The position numbers and the translations under genes are program-made. A stretch of 64,000 nt of DNA from Fimbriimonas ginsengisoli Gsoil 348 (GTDB taxonomy: Bacteria > Armatimonadota > Fimbriimonadia > Fimbriimonadales > Fimbriimonadaceae): assembly GCF_000724625.1 (NCBI RefSeq), contig NZ_CP007139.1, positions 1,736,001-1,800,000 on the forward strand. The letters are read 5' to 3'. A model generated the notes under the pieces. The model was not told where the DNA came from and ran no database searches. It saw only the letters and a list, made by a program, of their open reading frames with translations. Numbering within the stretch: position 1 is the stretch's first letter; the number at the start of each line of letters is the position of its first letter. This document shows positions 41,137-49,768 of this stretch, piece after piece.

Positions 41137-43566
41137 GTGTCCACCGTGCGGGTCGCCGATGTTGCGCTCGATCCCCGCTCCGGCGGCGCGGAGGCGCTCT
41201 ACACGTACCGAGCCGAGGGGAATCTCACCCCCGGCGACGCCGTCTTCGTCCCCCTCGGCACCCGGAGCGTGCTCGGCTTTGTCACCAGCGTCTACGACGC
41301 GACCGAACAAGATCTTGGATTTCCCTTCGCGAGCCTGAAGTCGATTCTTGGCGAGGTAGAGGGGTTGGGCTTGCCCGCCGCTCTGATCGACCTTTGCCGT
41401 TTCGTGGCGGAGGAGACACTCTGCTCGCTCCCCGTCGCCCTGTCCAGCGCCTCGCCTCCCGGCGTCCGCGACCGGCTGGTGAGCGTCTGGGCGCCGGTGG
41501 ATTCGCCGACGGAGCACAAATTGACCCCGATGCAGGAGGAAGTCCTGCGGGTGGTCCAAGAGAACGACGGTTTGATCGAAGCCAAGGGAAAGAAGCTCCC
41601 CGCGGCGACTATACGCGCCCTACGGCTGCTAAGAAATAAGGGACTCGTCCGCCAGGTTCTCCGGGTCGAGCCGTACGCCGAGCGTCGAGCCAAGGTCGCC
41701 ATGCTCCGGCTGACCGCCGACTCCGACCGAGTGGACGCCTTTCTCAAAAAGGAGGGGCGACGGCGACCGGCTCAAGCGCTCACGCTGATGCGCCTGCAGG
41801 AAGCGGAGAGTGCGCAACTGACCTCGCCCGAGCTGCGCGCGCTCGCCGGGGTCACGGAAACGACGATCAAAGCGCTCCTCGAAGCCGGAATGCTGGAAGC
41901 GGTTGACGAGGATTCGGCCGGGGTGGTGCGACCGCCGATCCCTAATCCGGCCCAGCAGATCGCCATCGACGCGGTGGTGGAGGCGGTCAACGCCCGCGAA
42001 CCGCAGGCGTTCCTCTTGTACGGGGTGACCGGAAGCGGCAAGACCGAGGTCTACCTGCGAGCGGCGGCGGAGGCGCTTCGGCAAGGGCGACAGGTGCTTT
42101 TTCTAGTGCCGGAGATCGCGCTGGCCACCCAGGCGATCGCTCGACTTCGGGAGCGATTCGGCCGCGGGGTGGCGGTCCTTCACTCCGACCTCCCGCCCGC
42201 GGAACGGCTCAAAAACTGGTTTCGTATCCGCGACGGCCAGGCAAGTGTCGTACTGGGGGCGCGCTCGGCGCTGTTCGCGCCGCTCTCCAATCTCGGTCTG
42301 GTCGTGATGGACGAGGAGCACGAGGCAAGCTATAAGCAGGAGACCTCTCCGCGCTACCACGCGAAGGCGCTCGCCCGATATCTCTCGCAACGCCACCGCT
42401 GCCCCGTGATCCTCGGCTCCGCCACTCCCAGCGTCGAAACCTTCTTCGAAGCCGACACCTCGGAACAAGCCTCAACCTCCACCCCTCACCCCTCCTCCCT
42501 CACCCTGCTTTCCCTGCCTCATCGAGCGGCGAGTGCCCAGCTTCCGGAGGTGCTGATCGAAGACCTCACGGAGGGATACCGATTTGGAAAGCCGGCGCTG
42601 CTGTGCGACGACTTGCACCAACGCATCGAGCAGGTACTGGCGCTTGGCCAGCAAGTCATCCTCTTCCTGAACCGCCGCGCTTACGCGCCGTTCGTCATCT
42701 GCCGCGACTGTGGGCAAAGGATGGAGTGCCCGAACTGCGCGATCTCCTTGAGCTACCACCGCCACGACCGCAAATTGCGATGCCACCACTGCGGCTACGC
42801 CGCCACTCCCCCGGATACCTGCCCCAAGTGCTCGGGGCTGCGCCTCGCCCCTTTCGGGGTCGGGACCGAAAAGGTGGAGGAGGCGGTAGCGGCGCTTTTT
42901 CCCACCGCCAAGGTGGCCCGGCTCGACCGAGACATCGCGCGGCGAAAGGGGGCGCTAGAGGAGACCTTGGCATCGTTCCGCTCCGGCGAAATCGGGATCT
43001 TGGTGGGGACGCAGATGGTGGCGAAAGGTCTCGACTTTCCCAACGTCACTCTCGTCGGTGCGATCGCAGCGGACGTCTCGCTCAACATCCCCGACTTCCG
43101 CTCCTCGGAGCGCACTTTTCAGCTTCTGTCCCAGGTCGCGGGCCGCGCCGGCCGCGGCAAGGCGCACGGACAGGTAGTGATCCAGACCTTTAATCCTGAG
43201 CACCCGGCTGTCCGCACCGCCCAGGCGCACGACTTCCTTGCGTTCTACGAGGCACTGCTCGTCGAGCGGCGCGAAGCCGGCTACCCGCCGTTCCGTCGGC
43301 TGGTGAACGTCACGATCAGCGGTGAGGCGCGTTCCACCGTCTTCACCGTCGCGGAAGAGGTTCGCCGCCGCCTGCAAGACGTCACTCTCGAGCTGCTCGG
43401 TCCCGCCGATTGCGCGGTCGAGCGCCTCCAAAATCGCTGGCGCCGCCACATCCTGCTCAAACTCCCCCCCAACGCCTCCGTAGCCCCGGTCGGTGAAGCG
43501 CTGCTCGGCTACACGCCAAAGGGCGTGCAAATCGTAGTCGACGTCGACCCCTACAACCTGATGTAG
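41137..43566 (+). CDS. priA: Primosomal replication restart helicase PriA
   Basis: An 809-residue PriA. The 3'-end binding domain comes first, then the helicase with P-loop GVTGSGKTEVYL (about 296) and MDEEHEASYKQE (DEEH 392-395). A zinc region with eight Cys runs from 522 (CRDCG, CPNC, CHHCG, CPKC). It reloads replication at stalled forks. The start is GTG 41137 with TATTCT six bases upstream. A Ser/Thr/Pro-rich stretch at about 445-460 (SEQASTSTPHPSS) has no usual counterpart in the family. Confidence 0.95.
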   Translation: MSTVRVADVALDPRSGGAEALYTYRAEGNLTPGDAVFVPLGTRSVLGFVTSVYDATEQDLGFPFASLKSILGEVEGLGLPAALIDLCRFVAEETLCSLPVALSSASPPGVRDRLVSVWAPVDSPTEHKLTPMQEEVLRVVQENDGLIEAKGKKLPAATIRALRLLRNKGLVRQVLRVEPYAERRAKVAMLRLTADSDRVDAFLKKEGRRRPAQALTLMRLQEAESAQLTSPELRALAGVTETTIKALLEAGMLEAVDEDSAGVVRPPIPNPAQQIAIDAVVEAVNAREPQAFLLYGVTGSGKTEVYLRAAAEALRQGRQVLFLVPEIALATQAIARLRERFGRGVAVLHSDLPPAERLKNWFRIRDGQASVVLGARSALFAPLSNLGLVVMDEEHEASYKQETSPRYHAKALARYLSQRHRCPVILGSATPSVETFFEADTSEQASTSTPHPSSLTLLSLPHRAASAQLPEVLIEDLTEGYRFGKPALLCDDLHQRIEQVLALGQQVILFLNRRAYAPFVICRDCGQRMECPNCAISLSYHRHDRKLRCHHCGYAATPPDTCPKCSGLRLAPFGVGTEKVEEAVAALFPTAKVARLDRDIARRKGALEETLASFRSGEIGILVGTQMVAKGLDFPNVTLVGAIAADVSLNIPDFRSSERTFQLLSQVAGRAGRGKAHGQVVIQTFNPEHPAVRTAQAHDFLAFYEALLVERREAGYPPFRRLVNVTISGEARSTVFTVAEEVRRRLQDVTLELLGPADCAVERLQNRWRRHILLKLPPNASVAPVGEALLGYTPKGVQIVVDVDPYNLM

Positions 43567-43568
43567 CC

Positions 43569-43722
43569 GTGGCACTGGCTTCCAGCCAGTGGGTCCCAGG
43601 GGCATCTTGCCCCTAGCCTTCCCCACGAGCGGTACGGTCGTGGGGTTCATCGGCTGGGAGCCGATGCTACGTTCACACGACCTGGAAGGTCGTGATACAC
43701 ATGGGCAAGATGCCCATGCCAC
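43569..43722. repeat. Composite palindromic element E3
   Basis: An inverted-order relative of E1 and E2: GTGGCACTGGCTTCCAGCCA, then GGGTCCCAGGGGCATCTTGC, a CCCCACGAGCGGTACGGTCG hairpin unique to this copy, the ATCGGCTGGGAGCCGATGC hairpin, ACGACCTGGAAGGTCGTGAT and the closing CATGGGCAAGATGCCCATG ending CCAC. It starts two bases after the priA stop and ends four bases before the DUF4127 stop. Confidence 0.9.
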
Positions 43723-43726
43723 GAAT

Positions 43727-45325
43727 TCACCCGCCAGGACCAGCGGCGACTTCCGGTTTCGCTTCCAAGTGGAGCTCCAATCGCATCTCGTAGGCCCGGG
43801 GCCAGGGGAGCCAGACTTTTACGTCGCGGACGCCGGTGAAGACGTACGGCTCGTTGCCAACGTAAAACCGCTGGTTCATAAAACCGTTTTGGAACAGCCG
43901 GTCGACGTGCTTCTCCACGTCTCGCTGGACGAAGTCGGTCAGGTCTGAGAAGTCGATCCCATACACCTCGTCGTGGTTGGGCGAGAGGATCATGCTATAC
44001 GCCACCGGACGGGTGTACTTGTGGAACGCGTAATCGTCGACGAAGCGGTGAAGCAGGAATTCTCGTTGCGATACCTCGCGCATCAGTGGTGAAACGTTAA
44101 GCTTTTTGGCCAGGAGATATACGTTGGCCGCCGGAATCGCCGTCCCCATTGTGTTTCCCGCCGTGTTCCATCCGGCAAAGGCGAGGAGCTTCATGACTCG
44201 CGTTTGGTCGGCGAGAGTGTCGAAAAGGTCCGAGTCGGCGGTACCGTCGTTGGCGAGATTGATGTCCGCGACTGCTACCGGCATCCCTTGGTCGAGCTCT
44301 GCGGTCAGCTCCGCAAGCCAATTCTTGAACGGAGCCTCTCTTCTCTTCGGCGTGTTGACATACAGCGAATAGTCGTATTCGCCGTTTGGATCGGCCAGAC
44401 GAGCGCCGCTGGCAACTAGCTGGTCCCGGAGGCTCTGCTCGATCGGCTTTGATTCATAGCTGGCGAATTTGTACTTGCCGGCGGGATCGGAATAGACCAC
44501 CCTCACCCGAGGCCTCCACCCGGCTTGCTGGAGAAGCGCCCGGCTCACTAACACGCTCGCGTGCTGATCGATCCCTTCGCAGAAGTAGACGCGCGAGTCG
44601 GCGCCCGAGCGGCGAACCTCCGCTCGAAGGGCTTCCGACTCCGGAACGTGGGGGCCGTACGGCTTGGCATCGTCCTGGCCGATCACCAGATAGTCGATCT
44701 GGCGCGCCGCCGCCATCCGGACCATCTCGCGCTGGACGGAATGGTTCCTCACCCGGGTCGCCTCGTAACGTGCGATTTCTCCCGGGGGAATCTGAGGCCG
44801 TAGCGCTTCGAGCTCTGGCTTCAGACGATCAATCCGTAACCGCTGAACCCGGTCCTGCAACTCCTCGAACTGGGCCAACTTCATCCGCCAAGGGCCGGCG
44901 GCACGGGTTGCGGTCGGCGCAAGCCGCATCGTCGAACTAAAAACGTATAGCTTGGTTTTCGGCGATCGGCGGCGGATATCGGCGAGCGTTCGCAAGCGCT
45001 GAACCGCTACTTCCGCCGGTGTGTTGTTCACTCGAGAGGCGACGAGGCCCCCGTAGCAAATCATGTCGGCGCTCACGATGATGGTGTCGACGTCCGAAAG
45101 GTCCTGCGTCGCGATCCATCGAAGAATCGCATCGGGATCGCCCGGATTGGTAAAACGGCCAAGCGTCTCGTACGGCGGCATGCGCAGGTCCTGGCCCGCA
45201 ATGTGCGAGATCATTTGCGCGAACTGGCCCGCCGCGGGACGGCTATCCAGTGGGACTAAGAGAATCCGTTCCGCACGCGCGGCGGCCACGCCCAGCACCA
45301 TAGCGATGACCGCGAACAGCCTCAT
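43727..45325 (-). CDS. DUF4127-family secreted protein
   Basis: A 532-residue exported protein. MRLFAVIAMVLGVAAARA is a signal peptide, directly followed by ERILLVPLDSRPAAGQFAQ, the DUF4127 signature. Further family-like blocks are SADMICYGGLVASR, YLVIGQDDAKPYGPH and FAGWNTAGNTMGTAIP. The fold of conserved Asp/His/Asn residues suggests a hydrolase, but no function is established to my knowledge. ATG 45325 is chosen for the signal peptide, with TACCTT nine bases upstream. A response regulator gene lies 44 bases upstream on the same strand. Confidence 0.82.
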   Translation of the reverse strand: MRLFAVIAMVLGVAAARAERILLVPLDSRPAAGQFAQMISHIAGQDLRMPPYETLGRFTNPGDPDAILRWIATQDLSDVDTIIVSADMICYGGLVASRVNNTPAEVAVQRLRTLADIRRRSPKTKLYVFSSTMRLAPTATRAAGPWRMKLAQFEELQDRVQRLRIDRLKPELEALRPQIPPGEIARYEATRVRNHSVQREMVRMAAARQIDYLVIGQDDAKPYGPHVPESEALRAEVRRSGADSRVYFCEGIDQHASVLVSRALLQQAGWRPRVRVVYSDPAGKYKFASYESKPIEQSLRDQLVASGARLADPNGEYDYSLYVNTPKRREAPFKNWLAELTAELDQGMPVAVADINLANDGTADSDLFDTLADQTRVMKLLAFAGWNTAGNTMGTAIPAANVYLLAKKLNVSPLMREVSQREFLLHRFVDDYAFHKYTRPVAYSMILSPNHDEVYGIDFSDLTDFVQRDVEKHVDRLFQNGFMNQRFYVGNEPYVFTGVRDVKVWLPWPRAYEMRLELHLEAKPEVAAGPGG

Positions 45326-45369
45326 GGGATGTGAAAGGTACCTGGTAAGACCCGTCATAGAGCGAACGG

Positions 45370-45819
45370 CTACGGAGTCAAAGCGACCCGGAGGTCCAAA
45401 TTAACTTCCAACCAATACTCGCATAGACGCCGGACGACGGTCTCGTATTCGTAGAAATCGGTCGGTTTGCGAACGTAGCTTCGCACCCCGGCGCGAATAC
45501 AGCGGTCGACGTCGTCGGCAAGTGCCGACGAAGAGAACAGGACGAGCGGAATCCGCGAAAGGTTGGGCTCGTTTTGCAATTGCGCCGCGACCTCGTCTCC
45601 ATTCAGCTTGGGCATCTTCATGTCCACGAGCGCGAGGTGGGGCATCTCGTCCCGATCGCGATCGACATATTCGAGAAGGCACCGTAACGCCTCTTCGCCA
45701 TCCTTACACGTGATGATGTGAGCATTCGGAGCCGCCTTTCTGATAAAGCGGATCGTGATTGCCCGGTCGTCTTCGTTATCGTCGGCGACCAACACGGTTG
45801 GCGAATCGTTCGACAGCAT
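45370..45819 (-). CDS. Single-domain response regulator (Rcp1-like)
   Basis: A 149-residue receiver domain. VLVADDNEDDRAITIRF has the acidic pair, ALVDMKMPKLNGDEVA the phosphoacceptor Asp, VLFSSSA the Ser/Thr switch and SYVRKPTDF the Lys. All key residues are present. The long loop after helix 2 (LEYVDRDRDEMPHL) is typical of the Rcp1/phytochrome-linked class. It has no output domain. No histidine kinase is nearby. Confidence 0.88.
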   Translation of the reverse strand: MLSNDSPTVLVADDNEDDRAITIRFIRKAAPNAHIITCKDGEEALRCLLEYVDRDRDEMPHLALVDMKMPKLNGDEVAAQLQNEPNLSRIPLVLFSSSALADDVDRCIRAGVRSYVRKPTDFYEYETVVRRLCEYWLEVNLDLRVALTP

Positions 45820-46010
45820 AAAATCCTGTGGAGTGCAGTGATTTTTGACTCCGGAACCGAACTACGCATACCCGTTTGCGGGGTAAGTGACAAGAACTGG
45901 ATGGGGTTATTTTTACGGGCCTAAATCCACGACTTGGTAGATAGGCCGTTTAAACGCGATACCTCGGCCGTCCCTGCTGTGTTTCCGATCGGCTATTCTC
46001 ACGCCACATC

Positions 46011-48029
46011 ATGATCGTCGTCGCCGCCCTTCTCGGACAGATCTACGCCCCCCTCGAACCCTCGCTCGACCGGTCCAAACCGGAATCCGTCGTTATTCGC
46101 CTTGGCCGCCCCGCTCTCCTCCGAGGCGTTTCGCATGGCGAATGTAAAGAGCATCTCGAGATCACCCCCGCCGAATCGCTCTATTTGGGCTACCCGCACG
46201 GTCCCAAAACCGCCGAGTTCGTCCCCCAAGGCGCTACGCGTCGTACCTTCAATGTCGACCTGACCGGTCCGCTGGACGCCCTCATCACCGCGTCCGCGGA
46301 TTCTTTTTTGTGCAACGACCGCTCGGACGCGCCGCTTTCCGTCTCCTTCGGATCCGGCGGTAACCGCCTTGACAACGGCGTCTACGACCGAAAAGGAGAT
46401 TGGCTCCTAACCGCCCAGGGAACCGGCGTCACCCTGACTCCCGAAGGAACCGGGCGCTACCGCCTTCGGGTCGGCTCCGGTCCGGTTAAGCTTCGGTTGC
46501 GGCCCGACTACTACCGAAACCACCTGGGCTACTTCCTGTGGGACAACACACAATCGCTGTGGAAGCAACCGGTAGCGGGCTGGTGCAGTTGGATGGCTCA
46601 CCTCCAGGACGTGACCGCCGCCAACGTTCTCGATGCCGCCCGCTTCTTCTCCAAGAACCTGAAAGGGTACGGCTACTCGGTCATCCAGATCGACGACGGC
46701 TACCAACGGGTCCGGCAGTTCCCGCAAGGAAATGAGAAGGTGAAGGAACCGTTTGCCCACTACTGGACGATTCCAAACGAGAAGTTCCCCAACGGACTAC
46801 AACCGCTCGCGCAAGAAATCACCCGTCTCGGGCTCACCCCCGGAATCTGGGTCGGCTACTACACGCCGCTCGGGCTAAAGAACCGCGATGGATATGTGAC
46901 CGACGCCGACGGGAAGCCGCACAAAGGCCCCTGGGTCAACTACGCGATGAACCCGTTGATACCTGCCGCCCGCGAGGAGGCGTACACCGAGACGGTCCGT
47001 GAGCTTCGCGCTCAGGGATGGCGCTACTTCAAGATCGACACCCTCCGCCACGTCCTCTACGACAACTTCCGGCAGGTCCCCGGCTACTGGAAGTCCCGTA
47101 GAGAGAGCATGGAAACGGCCTACCGGACGCTCCTCGCCGAAACGAAGCGAGCCGCCGGCCCAGGCAGCTACCTGCTCGCCTGCTGGGGCACCCTCCCGGA
47201 GCTCGCCGGTATCCCCGACGGCGCCCGCATCGGCGAGGACGTGGGCCCGGACGTGGACAGCATGCGCCGTAGCGCCAAGTACATCGCTCAGTTCGGCTAC
47301 TTGAACAATGTCGTGTGGCGCAACGATCCGGACTACATGTGCCTGCGAGTCCCGGTCCCCCAGGCCCAATCCTGGGCGACTCTCACCGCTTTAGCGGGCG
47401 GGCACGTGATGGTGAGCGACCCCATCAAAGAGTACGATCCGGCGCGGGTGGACGTACTGCGGCGCGTCGGCCCGCCTCTGATCGTGAAGCCGGCAAGCGT
47501 CGTCTCCCATGGCCCGGATCCCGAGTTTATGACGCTGAACGGCGCCAAAGGGGACGAGCGGTGGCTGGTCGCGGCGCGCTTCGGGTGGGGTGATCAACCC
47601 GCCCGCCGGGTAGACCTCGCCACCCTCGGGCTGGATCCGAGCCGCCGTTATCTTGCGTTCGACTTTTGGAAGGAGCGCTTCCTCGGCATCGTATCGGGCG
47701 AGGCGGCATACGATCCCCTAGAAAACGGTGGATGCCAGGTGATCTCGTTCCGGCCTCTAGCCGACCACCCGCAGGTGTTGGGCACCAACCGCCACATCGG
47801 CCAGGGAGCCTACGAGCTGGATCGAGTGCACTGGGATGGACAAGCTCTTTCCGGGCGAATGCGGCGGGGCCTAGGCCGTGTATGGAGCCTCTACTTGTAT
47901 GTTCCCGCCGGATGGCGCACCGCTCTGGTCGACGGGGCCGCTGCCTCCAATCCTTCACCGCAAGTTTTGAAGCTCACGTTCCCGAGCGGCGCAAGTACCG
48001 CCGATTGGAAGGTGACGTTCATCAAATAG
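46011..48029 (+). CDS. GH36/GH27-like alpha-galactosidase-type glycosidase
   Basis: A 672-residue clan GH-D enzyme. An N-terminal beta domain is followed by the barrel with WCSWMAHLQDVTAANVLDAA and VIQIDDGYQR, the probable nucleophile Asp343 in RYFKIDTLRH and the acid/base Asp410 in ARIGEDVGPD, and a C-terminal beta-sandwich. These match melibiase-type retaining alpha-galactosidases. The short hydrophobic start (MIVVAALLGQIYA) may be a signal peptide. TATTCT lies 11 bases before the ATG. Confidence 0.85.
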   Translation: MIVVAALLGQIYAPLEPSLDRSKPESVVIRLGRPALLRGVSHGECKEHLEITPAESLYLGYPHGPKTAEFVPQGATRRTFNVDLTGPLDALITASADSFLCNDRSDAPLSVSFGSGGNRLDNGVYDRKGDWLLTAQGTGVTLTPEGTGRYRLRVGSGPVKLRLRPDYYRNHLGYFLWDNTQSLWKQPVAGWCSWMAHLQDVTAANVLDAARFFSKNLKGYGYSVIQIDDGYQRVRQFPQGNEKVKEPFAHYWTIPNEKFPNGLQPLAQEITRLGLTPGIWVGYYTPLGLKNRDGYVTDADGKPHKGPWVNYAMNPLIPAAREEAYTETVRELRAQGWRYFKIDTLRHVLYDNFRQVPGYWKSRRESMETAYRTLLAETKRAAGPGSYLLACWGTLPELAGIPDGARIGEDVGPDVDSMRRSAKYIAQFGYLNNVVWRNDPDYMCLRVPVPQAQSWATLTALAGGHVMVSDPIKEYDPARVDVLRRVGPPLIVKPASVVSHGPDPEFMTLNGAKGDERWLVAARFGWGDQPARRVDLATLGLDPSRRYLAFDFWKERFLGIVSGEAAYDPLENGGCQVISFRPLADHPQVLGTNRHIGQGAYELDRVHWDGQALSGRMRRGLGRVWSLYLYVPAGWRTALVDGAAASNPSPQVLKLTFPSGASTADWKVTFIK

Positions 48030-48147
48030 CAGACCGCTACTCGACGGATATGGGAAAAACCAGCTCCGTGGCCGGCTCCTGCTCCCATGGCCGCTTCTCG
48101 GACGCGACACCCCCACGTCCTGGCTCACCGGCTACAATCCGAGCGGC

Positions 48148-49692
48148 ATGAGCAACCAGGTCACCCTCGCCCGAAACACGAACCAAGCGCTTGGCATCGG
48201 ACAATTCGCCATCGACTTTCTCGCCGGTTCCTTCGGACCTGGACCGTCGGAGGCGGTGCTGGAGCGCAACCAGCTTTTTCACACCGACGCGGTGCTTTGC
48301 GGCGTCTCCGCCTTAGCGCTCCGAACGAACGCACCGACTCTGCTTCGCACCGAGGCGTTGGAGTATCCGGACCCGCACGGAGCCGCCGTCATCGGCGGGA
48401 CCGCCAAAGTGAAGGCTGAGAAGGCGATCGTCGCGAACTCCTCCGCAGTACGGGAGTGGGACTCGAACGGAACGAACTTCGGCTACAACCCGGGACTTGG
48501 CCATACCGCGGGCGAGTTCGGGCACAACGATTTCTATCCGGTTGTGATCGCCGCCTGTCAGCAGCGAGGCCTGGATGGAGCGACGGCGCTTCGGGCAATG
48601 GTGTTGCTCGATGAGATCCGTGGGCGGCTCGCGGAGGTGTTCAGCCTCAAGACTTACAAGATCGACCACGTCGTGCACGGGGCGATCGCCTCCGCCGCCG
48701 TCTACGCGGCGCTACTTGGAGGAAGCGCGGAGCAGATCGAGAGCGCGATCGGCATGTTCGTGGCCCACTACATTCCTTGGCGGGCGATCCGAGCCGGCAA
48801 GCAGCTCAGCGACTCCAAGGGAGCCTCCGCCGCGATCTCGACCGAGGCGGCGGTGCTTTGCGCCAAGCGGGCGCTTGCCGGCTTCGTGGGGCCGAAGGAT
48901 ATCTTCCGCAATCCGGAATCAATGTTTCGCCAGTTCGTCAAGACGAGCGGCGATTCCCCCTTCGACCTAGTCCTCAGCCACTCCGGTGACGACTTCGCTG
49001 TGATGGGAATGCACTTCAAGCTCGGGCTGTACGAGCACCAGTCGGCAGGGGCGCTGCAAGGGTGCATCGATCTCCTCGCCGCAAACCCGGAGTTGGCCGA
49101 GCCCGGCCGGATTGCCCGGGTGCTGATCCGGGCGTACGAACCGGCGTTTGGCATCATCGGCGATCCCGCCAAGCGCGATCCGCACACGAGGCAGTCGGCC
49201 GACCACTCGATGGTGTACATCGTGGCCACCCTGCTGCGAAAGGCGACGGAGGCAAACGACTCGATCAAAGCGGCGGGCTCGGATGAGCTCTGGCAGACGC
49301 TGATGCTCTCGCCCTACGACTACGGCCAGGAAGCCATTCAGAATCCCGCCACGCGAGCCATCATGGCGCGAATCGAATTCGAGCACGGCGGTCCTGAGTA
49401 CGATGCCCGCTATCCCGACGGCATTCCGACCTCGGTAGTGATTACCACCGACGACGGTCGGACGCTCGACAGCGGCCTGGTCATGTACCCCGGCGGGCAT
49501 GCTCGGAATACGACCGCCGATCTAAAGGCGATCCTCGGTAAGAAATTCGCCATGCACGGTTCCCTCGGAGTTCCGGACGGAGGTGACGTGCACGCGCTGA
49601 TTGAGCGCCTCGGAAGCCTGGGGACGATGTCGGCCGACCAGATCGCGGCGATTTATGATTTCGAGGTGGCTTCTCGACCTGGGTACGAGTAG
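48148..49692 (+). CDS. MmgE/PrpD-family dehydratase
   Basis: A 514-residue protein. AVLCGVSALALRTNAPTLL, SSAVREWDSNGTNFGYNPG and GHTAGEFGHNDFYPVVIAA are typical PrpD blocks, followed by the lid domain (SVVITTDDGRTLDSGLV). Relatives are 2-methylcitrate or cis-aconitate-related dehydratases and isomerases of the MmgE/PrpD superfamily. No prpB/prpC is nearby, so participation in the methylcitrate cycle is not shown. TACAAT is nine bases before the start. Confidence 0.88.
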   Translation: MSNQVTLARNTNQALGIGQFAIDFLAGSFGPGPSEAVLERNQLFHTDAVLCGVSALALRTNAPTLLRTEALEYPDPHGAAVIGGTAKVKAEKAIVANSSAVREWDSNGTNFGYNPGLGHTAGEFGHNDFYPVVIAACQQRGLDGATALRAMVLLDEIRGRLAEVFSLKTYKIDHVVHGAIASAAVYAALLGGSAEQIESAIGMFVAHYIPWRAIRAGKQLSDSKGASAAISTEAAVLCAKRALAGFVGPKDIFRNPESMFRQFVKTSGDSPFDLVLSHSGDDFAVMGMHFKLGLYEHQSAGALQGCIDLLAANPELAEPGRIARVLIRAYEPAFGIIGDPAKRDPHTRQSADHSMVYIVATLLRKATEANDSIKAAGSDELWQTLMLSPYDYGQEAIQNPATRAIMARIEFEHGGPEYDARYPDGIPTSVVITTDDGRTLDSGLVMYPGGHARNTTADLKAILGKKFAMHGSLGVPDGGDVHALIERLGSLGTMSADQIAAIYDFEVASRPGYE

Positions 49693-49703
49693 GCGCGAGG
49701 ATA

Positions 49704-49735
49704 CGTCACGCAAAGGCGCGGAGACGCAAAGGGGG
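49704..49735. repeat. CACGCAAAGGCGC repeat, copy C1
   Basis: CGTCACGCAAAGGCGCGGAG then ACGCAAAGG, lying 12 bases past the PrpD-type gene. Inverted copies C2 (52234-52270) and C4 (52767-52796) and direct copy C3 (52704-52735) occur within 3 kb. C1 and C2 flank the S9 peptidase gene. Confidence 0.85.
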
Positions 49736-49768
49736 AGGCGATGAGGTCCCTCCCCTGAGCGACGCCAG

